Of a stretch of 64,000 bases of DNA, positions 9,071-16,322 are shown one piece after another. Location: the NCBI RefSeq assembly GCF_006385875.1, contig NZ_VFSU01000011.1, forward strand, positions 310,001 through 374,000, given 5' to 3'. Origin of the DNA: Sandaracinobacter neustonicus (GTDB taxonomy: Bacteria; Pseudomonadota; Alphaproteobacteria; Sphingomonadales; Sphingomonadaceae). How positions within the stretch are numbered: the stretch's first letter is position 1; each line of letters begins with the position of its first letter. A model generated the notes under the pieces. The model saw only the letters and a program-made list of their open reading frames with translations, was not told the DNA's origin and made no database searches. A program made the position numbers and the translations under genes.

Positions 9071-9832
9071 ATGATACCCGAATACGCAATCGCCGGCTTG
9101 TGGGGGCTTTTGTCAGGAAGCGGACTTCTGGTGGGGGCGGTACTTGCGGACGTGCTGTACGGGCGACTCACTCACCGCATGATCTCAGCGGTGATGGGCT
9201 TCGGTGGTGGTGTGTTGATTGCCGTGGTCGCTACCGAACTCATAGGTGATCGCGTGTCGGCTGGCATGGGACCCTTGGCGATCTTTGCGCTGCTCGCAGG
9301 GGCCGCAATCTTCAGCGGCACAAACTGGTTTCTCTCTCGGCGGGGCGCGAAGCATCGAAAGCGATGCGGTGAATGCACCGAGCAGGCCACTGAACAGGAG
9401 CACCGCGGCAGCGGTGCTGCGATTGCGCTCGGCAGCGTTCTCGACGGCATTCCAGAGGCCCTCGTGATTGGGATGTCCGTGGCTGGCGGAGGCAAGATCA
9501 GCCTTGCAGTAGTGGCAGGCTTCTTTTTGGCTAATGTGCCACAGGGTCTATCGAGCACTTCCGGAATGAAGGTCGCGGGCCGATCGCGAAGCTATATCTA
9601 CGCGGTCTGGATCGGTATTCCGCTACTTGTTTGCATCGCCGCCGGTACGGGAAACCTTCTGCTCGGCTCGGCGTCCACTCAAGCCCCTGCCATTCTGTCG
9701 TTCGCAGCTGGCGCGGTCATAGCGATGCTGGCGGAGGCCATGATCCCCGAGGCTTTCGAGAAGGCGCCGCCGTTCATAGGTCTGATCACGGTCGTGGGGT
9801 TCCTGGCGGCGTATCTCATCGCTCAACACTGA
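9071..9832 (+). CDS. ZIP family metal transporter
   Basis: 253 residues, about eight hydrophobic segments. The first half has a G-F-G-G-G-V-L motif in a helix and a basic Cys-containing loop (KRCGECTEQATEQEH) like the metal-binding loop of ZIPs. The key helix reads GSVLDGIPEALVIG, matching the ZIP helix-4 pattern H-N-x-P-E-G with D-G-I-P-E-A substitutions, so metal selectivity may differ from the classic zinc importers. It lies 76 bases after msrA copy 2 on the same strand, and it ends 20 bases from the convergent marR gene. Confidence 0.85.
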   Translation: MIPEYAIAGLWGLLSGSGLLVGAVLADVLYGRLTHRMISAVMGFGGGVLIAVVATELIGDRVSAGMGPLAIFALLAGAAIFSGTNWFLSRRGAKHRKRCGECTEQATEQEHRGSGAAIALGSVLDGIPEALVIGMSVAGGGKISLAVVAGFFLANVPQGLSSTSGMKVAGRSRSYIYAVWIGIPLLVCIAAGTGNLLLGSASTQAPAILSFAAGAVIAMLAEAMIPEAFEKAPPFIGLITVVGFLAAYLIAQH

Positions 9833-9852
9833 AACCTGCGAATTCCGGAGCC

Positions 9853-10392
9853 CTAAGCCTCGCCGCCGTTCTCGCGATCTACCCCGCGCTCGTGCAATTC
9901 GGCATCGATCGGGCAATTCGTGCAGCCCTCGTAACAGCACAAACGGCAGATGCGGTAGGAATGCTCGAGGTTTTCCAAGCGGTCGCGCAGCACGCGTTCA
10001 GCAATGCTGTAAAGGGCGTCCAACTCGGTAGGGGTGAGGATCGATAGTCCCTCAGCGATCACCTTGTCGCGCGACGCCAAGACCGCATCGCTCGCGACCT
10101 TGCCAGCCTCTGTAAGATGGAGGGACCGCGTGCGCCCGTCAGTCGAATGCTCACGCCGCTCGACCAATCCCTCCGTCGACAAACGGTCCACCAAGCGGAC
10201 GGTCGCGGCATGGGAAAGTCCCACCCCAACTGACAGCATGCGGATCGATAGCCCTGGCTTATGGGCAATCAACGCAAGCGCCGAGGCGGCGGGTCCAGCT
10301 TCTGGCGCCCGCGATGAACTAGCGCGAACGATGTCGTCGCTGATCATGAGTGCGAACGCCCCAAAGATATTTCGATCTCGAGGTCCATCCAT
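9853..10392 (-). CDS. MarR family regulator with C-terminal Cys cluster (paralogue 1)
   Basis: 179 residues. A winged HTH with recognition helix SHAATVRLVDRL and wing EHSTDGRTRSLHLT is followed by a dimerisation helix and a C-terminal cluster CRLCCYEGCTNCP (Cys-x2-Cys ... Cys-x2-Cys). MarR proteins usually repress and sense ligands or oxidants; the cluster suggests a metal or redox sensor, which is inference. The ATG at 10392 (MDGPRD) aligns with the starts of the other two paralogues; a longer frame starts at 10428. An imperfect TATGCG site lies 14 bases upstream, which suggests autoregulation. Confidence 0.88.
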   Translation of the reverse strand: MDGPRDRNIFGAFALMISDDIVRASSSRAPEAGPAASALALIAHKPGLSIRMLSVGVGLSHAATVRLVDRLSTEGLVERREHSTDGRTRSLHLTEAGKVASDAVLASRDKVIAEGLSILTPTELDALYSIAERVLRDRLENLEHSYRICRLCCYEGCTNCPIDAELHERGVDRENGGEA

Positions 10393-10405
10393 TGCCCCAT
10401 CTATA

Positions 10406-10420
10406 TGTGCGCGAAGCATA
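10406..10420. promoter_or_regulatory. TATGCG-N3-CGCATA operator, degenerate copy
   Basis: TGTGCG-CGA-AGCATA differs from the perfect site at two positions. It lies 14 bases upstream of the marR paralogue 1 start, the same place where the other two marR genes have their perfect copies. Confidence 0.5.
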
Positions 10421-10658
10421 GACAGCAAGCCATACCCCTGCGGCGCTGGGGGATTGTGGCAAACCGAAAGGCGCGCCTTTACAGTGGTTTAGGATGCGCT
10501 GCGGATGGCGCGGAAGATTGAAATACAGGACTTCGATCGTCGGGTCACACAAAATGGCGATACCTGGCGGCTATGGATCGGGGTGGGCTGTCGTGATTTC
10601 GGCTGCCTGACGGCCGAATCACATCACGCCTGCGCCAGGTGCCACCCCTCGTCGGCAC

Positions 10659-11360
10659 CTAACGGAGGGATCCGGGGGCTTGCTTTCTGAGATGCACCTC
10701 GACCGTCTCACCGCGTCCGACCACCACAGTGTCAATCTCGCTAAGAAACAAGCCGTGCTCCATGACGCCGGGGATGGCATCGATCGCTCCGGCGATCTCG
10801 ATCGGCCGAAGGGCCTTGCCGAAGGCTGCATCCAAGATGTGATTGCTCTGGTCTGTGATGAATGGTTCTCCGCCGACCGAGCGAAGCGTCACACTGGCTC
10901 CGAGCTTGGCAAGATGCGTTCGAACGAACTCGCTCGCGAAGGGCACGACTTCGACCGGCAGAGGAAACTCGCCGAGTCGTCGAACGACTTTGCTAGCGTC
11001 TACGATCACGATCATCCGGCTAGAAGCGGCGGCCACGACCTTCTCTCGGAGCAAGGCGCCGCCGCCGCCTTTGATCGCCTGAAAGTGGCAGTCGATCTCG
11101 TCAGCGCCGTCGATCGTGAGGTCTACCGAACTGAACTGCTCAAAAGGAACGAGCGGCACCGCGAGACGACGAGCGAACATTTCGGTCGCTCGGGAGGTGG
11201 CGACAGCGGTGATGCGAAGGCCCTGCCGAATGCGGTCGCTCAGGCTCTTAATGGCATAGGCTGTTGTGCTTCCGGTCCCAAGGCCAACGAACATGCCATC
11301 TTCGATCTCGTCGACTGCTCTGGCCGCAGCCAGCCTCTTCTCTGCTTCTTGGGAAAACAT
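10659..11360 (-). CDS. rpiA: Ribose-5-phosphate isomerase A
   Basis: 233 residues with the RpiA signatures GLGTGSTTAYAI near the start, TIDGADEID (catalytic Asp pair), KGGGGALLREK and a GRGETVEV tail. It interconverts ribose-5-phosphate and ribulose-5-phosphate in the pentose phosphate pathway, in the cytosol. It stands alone, divergent from gap, with a perfect TATGCG operator at 11486-11500 in the shared upstream gap. Its place in an oxidant-response cluster could serve NADPH-yielding carbon cycling; that is inference. Confidence 0.95.
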   Translation of the reverse strand: MFSQEAEKRLAAARAVDEIEDGMFVGLGTGSTTAYAIKSLSDRIRQGLRITAVATSRATEMFARRLAVPLVPFEQFSSVDLTIDGADEIDCHFQAIKGGGGALLREKVVAAASSRMIVIVDASKVVRRLGEFPLPVEVVPFASEFVRTHLAKLGASVTLRSVGGEPFITDQSNHILDAAFGKALRPIEIAGAIDAIPGVMEHGLFLSEIDTVVVGRGETVEVHLRKQAPGSLR

Positions 11361-11485
11361 CTAACGCCACTTCATCTCGCCGGTATGCGTGCCTTCACCA
11401 GGTCGATTGTGAAACTGGGCAGCGCAAATCTGATCCTCGATGCCGACATTGCCTCGTTGACCTACAGCCTGCAGACGGATAGGTC

Positions 11486-11500
11486 TATGCGTGACGCATA
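11486..11500. promoter_or_regulatory. TATGCG-N3-CGCATA operator between rpiA and gap
   Basis: Perfect inverted repeat TATGCG-TGA-CGCATA, 126 bases upstream of rpiA and 119 bases upstream of gap, so it could control either or both divergent genes. Confidence 0.65.
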
Positions 11501-11618
11501 CATAATGCGGATGGTCTGATCGGCAAGCTTTCGCTGCCGGAGTGCACCTCCGGGTGCCAGTCGGCACTGAGCGAAGTGCATATGCCGTAACTATCTCGGC
11601 GAACCAGGGGACACAGGC

Positions 11619-12626
11619 ATGACGGTCAAGGTCGCAATCAACGGTTTCGGTCGGATCGGACGACTAGCTTTAAGGTCGATCGTCGAACTACGGCGTGAGG
11701 ACATCGAGGTGGTTGCGATCAACGACCTCGGGCCGGTTGCTACGTTGGCGCACCTCCTGAAATACGATTCAGTTCACGGCCCCTTTCAAGGATCAATAGC
11801 CACCGGCGAAGACTGGATCGACGTCGGGTCTGGTAAAATCCAAGTATCTTCAGAGCGCGATCCATCAAAGCTTCCGCATGATGAGCTTGGAGTGGACGTA
11901 GCGCTCGAATGCACAGGTCTGTTTACCTCCAGGGAGAAGGCTGAATCGCACATCCGTGCGGGAGCAAAGCGCGTGCTCGTCTCCGCGCCCAGCGAGGGGG
12001 CAGACAAGACGATCGTCTTCAAGGTCAATCACGAAACGCTGACAACCGATGATGTCGTCGTATCGAATGGCTCATGCACCACGAATGTCCTCGCCCCCGT
12101 CGCGAAGATCCTGAACGATCTATGTGGCATTGAGCGGGGCTACATGACCACGGTTCACGCCTATACCGGTGACCAACCGACGCTAGATACGGTGCATAAG
12201 GATCTCTACCGCGCACGGGCAGCCGCGCTGTCGATGATCCCAACCTCGACCGGAGCCGCGAACGCAATCGGACGCGTGCTGCCAGAACTGAAAGGCAAGC
12301 TCCATGGCTCGTCAATCCGCGTGCCAACGCCGAACGTATCGGTCGTCGATCTCGCTATTTCCGCATCCCGGGAGGTCACGATCGACGAAGTGAACGACGC
12401 CATTCGTCAGGCTGCGAGTGGTCCTATGAGTGGGGTGCTCGCTTACACGACAGAGCCATTGGTGTCTGTGGATCTGACCCACCGGACCGAATCCTCGATC
12501 GTCGCGCTACCCCAGACCGATGTCGTCGATGGCCGGATGGTTCGCGTGCTTGCTTGGTACGACAACGAGTGGAGCTTTGCGACACGCATGGCGGATGTCG
12601 CCGTGGTGATGGCGAAGCTCATCTAG
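11619..12626 (+). CDS. gap: Type I glyceraldehyde-3-phosphate dehydrogenase
   Basis: 335 residues, the normal length. The N-terminal Rossmann motif is INGFGRIGR, the catalytic Cys lies in SNGSCTTN (near residue 153; the usual motif is SNASCTTN, so one Ala-to-Gly change), and the C-terminal substrate region ends WYDNEWSFATR. It oxidises glyceraldehyde-3-phosphate to 1,3-bisphosphoglycerate with NAD(P)+. It stands next to rpiA but without the usual glycolytic neighbours (pgk, fba), so it is probably an extra, regulated copy. Cofactor preference cannot be told from this reading. Confidence 0.95.
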   Translation: MTVKVAINGFGRIGRLALRSIVELRREDIEVVAINDLGPVATLAHLLKYDSVHGPFQGSIATGEDWIDVGSGKIQVSSERDPSKLPHDELGVDVALECTGLFTSREKAESHIRAGAKRVLVSAPSEGADKTIVFKVNHETLTTDDVVVSNGSCTTNVLAPVAKILNDLCGIERGYMTTVHAYTGDQPTLDTVHKDLYRARAAALSMIPTSTGAANAIGRVLPELKGKLHGSSIRVPTPNVSVVDLAISASREVTIDEVNDAIRQAASGPMSGVLAYTTEPLVSVDLTHRTESSIVALPQTDVVDGRMVRVLAWYDNEWSFATRMADVAVVMAKLI

Positions 12627-12692
12627 CGGATCGGTTGCGGGAAAAGTCGGATCTTGGCGACAAGATGCGTTCGCGAAACGGAGGCATTGAAC

Positions 12693-12989
12693 ATGAATGG
12701 GCCACTAGCACGTGCAGCGAGAGCGCTCATTCAGTGGCCGCGATCACATGTCGCCAAGATCGCAGGCTTGGAGGAAGAGGCGCTAGCTCAATTCGAAGCC
12801 GGCGCCAGCGTGTTTGCAGCCTCGGATCTGACGCGGCTGCGGGACGCGCTCGAACGCGGCGGCGCGGTCTTCATCGGCGAGGACAATAGTGGAGGGCTCG
12901 GCGTGAGGCTCAAGTTCAACGCCAAGGATGTGCGTGCGATCAATCGGATGGAGGGCGAAGGTGGGCCGGTAGGCACCGACGACGTCTAA
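12693..12989 (+). CDS. Small XRE-like regulator with degenerate HTH
   Basis: 98 residues. It shares the layout of short XRE proteins such as the one at 37485-37727: RAARALIQW, then a helix pair (HVAKIAGLEEEALAQFEAG) and the C-terminal stretch ALERGGAVFIGEDNSGGLGVRL. The HTH lacks the usual Gln/Ser contacts, so DNA binding is uncertain. The ATG at 12693 has GGAGG nine bases upstream. It follows gap by 66 bases and ends 59 bases before the next operator, so it may be co-transcribed with gap. Confidence 0.65.
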   Translation: MNGPLARAARALIQWPRSHVAKIAGLEEEALAQFEAGASVFAASDLTRLRDALERGGAVFIGEDNSGGLGVRLKFNAKDVRAINRMEGEGGPVGTDDV

Positions 12990-13047
12990 GCCTTCCAGCG
13001 AACGCTTGTACTCCGGCACGAGGCTCGACACCGGCCCACAGATATTG

Positions 13048-13062
13048 TATGCGCGACGCATA
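13048..13062. promoter_or_regulatory. TATGCG-N3-CGCATA operator before marR paralogue 2
   Basis: Perfect inverted repeat TATGCG-CGA-CGCATA ending 19 bases before the marR start at 13082; identical to the site at 7045-7059. Its position overlaps where a core promoter would lie, which fits repression of the marR-rclC-like operon by its own first product. Confidence 0.7.
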
Positions 13063-13081
13063 TATTGCGTGAGTCGCGGCG

Positions 13082-13591
13082 ATGGATGACCCCTCGGATC
13101 GCTTGATCAACATCTTTGGCGCGCTGTCTCAAGCGGTGTCTGACCGCGTGCGCTTGGCGATCGCTGAAGCATTCAATGCGGGGGGCGAGACGGCCGCGGC
13201 TTTGATCGCGATCGGTCACGCGCCAGGAATGTCGATCGGCCAGGTACGGCAAACTCTCCGGCTTTCGCATGCAGGTGCAGTTCGCGTCGTCGAGAGGCTA
13301 GGCGAGCAAGGCCTGGTGGCGAAATCGCCATCGCCCTCTGACCGCCGGGTAGTTCATGTCTCGCTGACCTCGCGTGGTCAGGTGGAGCGGGCCAAGCTGC
13401 TAGGTCTGCGGAACGCGGCGGTGTCCGAGCTGCTGAGCAAAGTGTCGGCTGACGATCGCGTCGTGCTGGAGCGGGCCGCGGACAACATCCTGTCGTCGCT
13501 GTTCTCGGACCCCCACGGCGGCTTGGCAACCTGTCGTCTGTGCGATCAGGCCCGCTGTACCGATTGCCCAGTCGGCCACCATCGTCCGTGA
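13082..13591 (+). CDS. MarR family regulator with C-terminal Cys cluster (paralogue 2)
   Basis: 169 residues with recognition helix SHAGAVRVVERL, wing SPSPSDRRVVHVSLT and a C-terminal CRLCDQARCTDCP cluster (Cys-x2-Cys-x4-Cys-x2-Cys). Start MDDPSDR aligns with the other two paralogues. It is first in an operon with the RclC-like membrane protein (35 bases downstream) and the DUF6314 gene. The four cysteines could bind zinc or form disulfides on oxidation. Regulation of its own operon through the 13048 site is likely but inferred. Confidence 0.9.
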   Translation: MDDPSDRLINIFGALSQAVSDRVRLAIAEAFNAGGETAAALIAIGHAPGMSIGQVRQTLRLSHAGAVRVVERLGEQGLVAKSPSPSDRRVVHVSLTSRGQVERAKLLGLRNAAVSELLSKVSADDRVVLERAADNILSSLFSDPHGGLATCRLCDQARCTDCPVGHHRP

Positions 13592-13626
13592 CGCCCTGAC
13601 GATCATCCCCTTTTGAGGAGTTCGAT

Positions 13627-14133
13627 ATGAGTATTTTCGATCGGTATGAATTGCTTGTGCCCGAGCGCAGTCGGAAGGAACTGGCGCTGTTGAGATGGGC
13701 GCTCGTGATCGTTTTCTCTTGGTTCGGCGCGATGAAATTCACGGCCTACGAGGCCGATGGCATCGCCCCCTTCATCGGCCATAGTCCGATCATGAGTTGG
13801 CTGGGTATGTTCGGGGTACAGGGCCAAAGTTACTTTGTCGGCGTCATCGAGCTGTCGACCGCAGTCGTGCTGGCCTTAGGGGCTTTCCGCGCATCCTTCT
13901 CAGCGCTTGGCGCGCTCATGTCGGCGGCGACCTACTTCATCACCCTAACCTTCTTTTTTACGACGCCTGGGGTCGGGGAGCCGACCGCCGGAGGCTTTCC
14001 TGCGATATCTGCCGCTCCTGGCCAGTTTCTGCTGAAGGACGCAGTCTTGCTGGCGGCATCACTTGTGCTGCTGCTTGCGTCGGTCCAACCCAAAAATGAG
14101 CGCCTGGGGCCGATGACCACCGATCGGTCGTGA
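13627..14133 (+). CDS. DUF417 (YkgB/RclC-like) inner-membrane protein
   Basis: 168 residues, four hydrophobic helices, with the DUF417 features LRWALVIVFSWFGAMKFTAYEA, GIAPFIGHSPIMSW and FFTTPGVGEP. In E. coli the family member RclC belongs to the RclR-controlled reactive-chlorine resistance genes, so a role under oxidative halogen stress is a reasonable family-based inference. A GAGGAG ribosome site precedes the ATG. The stop overlaps the next start (GTGA). Placement behind a Cys-rich MarR supports redox control. Confidence 0.88.
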   Translation: MSIFDRYELLVPERSRKELALLRWALVIVFSWFGAMKFTAYEADGIAPFIGHSPIMSWLGMFGVQGQSYFVGVIELSTAVVLALGAFRASFSALGALMSAATYFITLTFFFTTPGVGEPTAGGFPAISAAPGQFLLKDAVLLAASLVLLLASVQPKNERLGPMTTDRS

Positions 14134-14609
14134 GCATAGGCACGATGGTCTTGGACACGCTCCGTGGAGAGTGGGCGCTTCGTCGCAACGTCGATCCGAC
14201 GGGCGAACAACTGATTGGCGACGCGGATTTCGCTTCGACAGGTGAATCCGCGCTCACCTATCGAGAAAGCGGGATACTTCGGCTTCGGGATGGCCGCGAA
14301 CTCTCAGCGTCTCGGCAATATCGGTACTGCGCGGTCGGCCACCGAGTAGACGTTCAGTTCGCAGACGGACCGAACACCGGGAAGCTGTTTCTCAACCTTG
14401 AATTCTCGCGCAAGAATAGGGGGTACGAGGCAACAGACACCCACGTCTGCGGTGACGACGCCTATCACGCTTTTTACCGAATTCTCGACGCAGGATCTTT
14501 CGAGACAGTTATCAGGGTCATTGGTCCACGAAAGGCGTACGACCTGCGGAGCCGGTACTCAAAGGTGTCACGAACGACGCCGGACCGTCTACTTTTTCCC
14601 CTGGCCTGA
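14130..14609 (+). CDS. DUF6314 family protein
   Basis: 159 residues, soluble, rich in strands, with the family-like elements LRGEWALRRNVDP, GILRLRDGRELSASRQYRY, and the tail GPRKAYDLRSRYSK. The fold looks like a lipocalin-type barrel; function is unknown. The GTG start at 14130 overlaps the stop of the preceding gene; a later ATG at 14145 is possible. The last 21 bases overlap the convergent YeeE gene. Confidence 0.75.
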   Translation: MSIGTMVLDTLRGEWALRRNVDPTGEQLIGDADFASTGESALTYRESGILRLRDGRELSASRQYRYCAVGHRVDVQFADGPNTGKLFLNLEFSRKNRGYEATDTHVCGDDAYHAFYRILDAGSFETVIRVIGPRKAYDLRSRYSKVSRTTPDRLLFPLA

Positions 14610-15566
14610 CGCGCCGCTCCTGGCCAGTCTGTCACGCGCTTCGAATCCAAAAACGATCGTGGTCGTCATCACGAGGTAGGCGACAATGCCACCCGGAGAA
14701 AGCGTAGGCATTGCGGCAAGGATTAAAGCGTCGTTGCCACCGGGTATCAGGCCGATGCCTATTCCCATCAACGCGCCGCCGGCGATCGACCGCAGGATGC
14801 CGGCGAGCGTCGGTCGCTGGAAACGCAAGCGACCCTGACGCACGGATGCCGTGATTGCTCCCGCAACAGAGGCAATGACCGCAACCAGTGCGACCTCGCC
14901 TGTCGGCGACATTCGAAGAGGAAGGCCGCGTTGGATGAGGTCAGCGAATGTCCATGCTGGTGAAAGAGCGTAGAGAAGCCCACCAGTCATACCGAGGCCA
15001 ATCATTGAAGCGCCAAACGCCCAGTTCTGCCTTCTTTGCGGTGCGGTCTTCCGTGACACGAAAATCGCCGCTAGCCCGAGCACCACGCCTAAGGCGAGAA
15101 GCGTCGCGCCCCCTGGGACACTCGGCCTAGCGATAAAACTTGGCCATGTCGCGACGGGGCCAAACCGGCCGAGATCAGCGGCCAAGATGCCGATTGCCAG
15201 TCCGGCAGGAAGGGCGAGCAACCGCATCTCTCCATCCCCTAACCGTGCCAGTGAACCTAGCAGGCAGGTGTCATTTATGAGCGCGCCGAGGCCGAAGGCG
15301 ATGGCGCCGATGATGACGAGGCCGTTGACGCTCGTCGAGAGTGGGAGGGTCGCGTTCAGCGTCCCCGACCAGGCGAGCGGTATCGCAATAAGGCCAGCAG
15401 CCGCAGACGCCGCAACAAATCCAACGAACATTCTTGGTCGGCGCCGTTGCTGCAACTCATGAGCCGCTACGACCAAGCACGTGCCGCCTCGGTTCGCAGA
15501 ATACCCGAACCAGAAGGCCAGTATGCATATGAGAAAGTCGAACGCGATCGATGCCAAAGATATCAA
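14589..15566 (-). CDS. YeeE/YedE family sulfur-compound transporter
   Basis: 325 residues with about nine membrane helices. Short motifs match the YeeE/YedE (thiosulfate uptake) fold: YSANRGGTCLVVA with a Cys near the N-terminus, GALINDTCLLGSLARLGDGE with a second Cys, and GGALMGIGIGLIPGGND near the end. In the family, conserved cysteines pass thiosulfate through the membrane. It follows marR paralogue 3 by 18 bases, so the pair is an operon. It may feed sulfur for thiol-based defence; that is inference. Confidence 0.82.
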   Translation of the reverse strand: MISLASIAFDFLICILAFWFGYSANRGGTCLVVAAHELQQRRRPRMFVGFVAASAAAGLIAIPLAWSGTLNATLPLSTSVNGLVIIGAIAFGLGALINDTCLLGSLARLGDGEMRLLALPAGLAIGILAADLGRFGPVATWPSFIARPSVPGGATLLALGVVLGLAAIFVSRKTAPQRRQNWAFGASMIGLGMTGGLLYALSPAWTFADLIQRGLPLRMSPTGEVALVAVIASVAGAITASVRQGRLRFQRPTLAGILRSIAGGALMGIGIGLIPGGNDALILAAMPTLSPGGIVAYLVMTTTIVFGFEARDRLARSGASGQGKK

Positions 15567-15584
15567 GCCTGCCTCGGTTTCTCA

Positions 15585-16118
15585 TCAGCCCTTGTGCGAA
15601 GGGCGCCGGCGCAGCTGGCGGGAGGGCTGAGATGGATTTTCAGCCGGTGTCTGTCCCGGGTAGCCAACCACGGGCCACATAGTCTCGACACCAGATTTCT
15701 CGTAACCGTTTGCGATAAGGAGCCGCTGGGACAATCGGCCTAGTTTGTTCAGGTCAGCCGGCGACAGCGGCGAGACACACGCTGCAATCACTTGTTCGCG
15801 CGCTCTGAGCAGAGCGCCGGTCATTTTCACACCTGCATTGGTCAAGTGGATAAAGCGCGCCCTCTTGTCCGCCGTGTGTCGCCGCCTTTCCACCAGGTGA
15901 TCGGATTCGAGCCTATCGATCAATCGGACCGTTCCCGCATGCGAAAGCCGGATCCGGCTCGCAAGGACACTGATAGGCAATCCCGGCTCGAAGCTAAGGA
16001 AAACCATCAATGCAGCCGCGGGGCCGCTCGGCGAAAGCGAGGCTGATGCGCTCGCGATGCTGTCAGCTACCGCGAGCGCAAGTGCACCAAAATGATATTT
16101 GGCGGCCTCGGGCTCCAT
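15585..16118 (-). CDS. MarR family regulator (paralogue 3, no Cys cluster)
   Basis: 177 residues with recognition helix SHAGTVRLIDRL and wing HTADKRARFIHLT, nearly the same as in paralogues 1 and 2. The start MEPEAAKYHFGALALAV aligns with theirs. The C-terminus differs: where the others have four cysteines it reads SGVETMWPVVGYPG and then a basic tail, so the sensor cluster has been lost or replaced. It leads the yeeE operon and has a perfect TATGCG site 13 bases upstream. Confidence 0.9.
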   Translation of the reverse strand: MEPEAAKYHFGALALAVADSIASASASLSPSGPAAALMVFLSFEPGLPISVLASRIRLSHAGTVRLIDRLESDHLVERRRHTADKRARFIHLTNAGVKMTGALLRAREQVIAACVSPLSPADLNKLGRLSQRLLIANGYEKSGVETMWPVVGYPGQTPAENPSQPSRQLRRRPSHKG

Positions 16119-16130
16119 CCGGAAAGAATA

Positions 16131-16145
16131 TATGCGTCACGCATA
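16131..16145. promoter_or_regulatory. TATGCG-N3-CGCATA operator before marR paralogue 3
   Basis: Perfect inverted repeat TATGCG-TCA-CGCATA starting 13 bases upstream of the marR start at 16118, the best example of the operator sitting at a marR promoter. Confidence 0.7.
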
Positions 16146-16166
16146 GACATCAAGCGCCCGAATATG

Positions 16167-16181
16167 TATGACCGGCGCATA
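16167..16181. promoter_or_regulatory. TATGCG-N3-CGCATA operator, degenerate copy
   Basis: TATGAC-CGG-CGCATA has two changes in the left arm. It is 36 bases centre-to-centre from the perfect copy, in the divergent gap between marR paralogue 3 and lysR 2. Confidence 0.45.
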
Positions 16182-16322
16182 CATCTATCACGGATTCGGA
16201 GATGGTCATGCTCACTGATGGGCTCGGCTTGGATTCCCCATCTGAGATCGAAAAGCGGGGCCTCCAGCAAAGGCTTTGGAGCGTCGCGCGCTGCTCGTGT
16301 GAACGGAAGCCGGGAACGGGGA

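Noticed and set aside
10505..10690. A 61-residue plus-strand open frame between marR 1 and rpiA
   Set aside because: No ribosome site or recognisable family, and it runs into the rpiA end; treated as non-coding.
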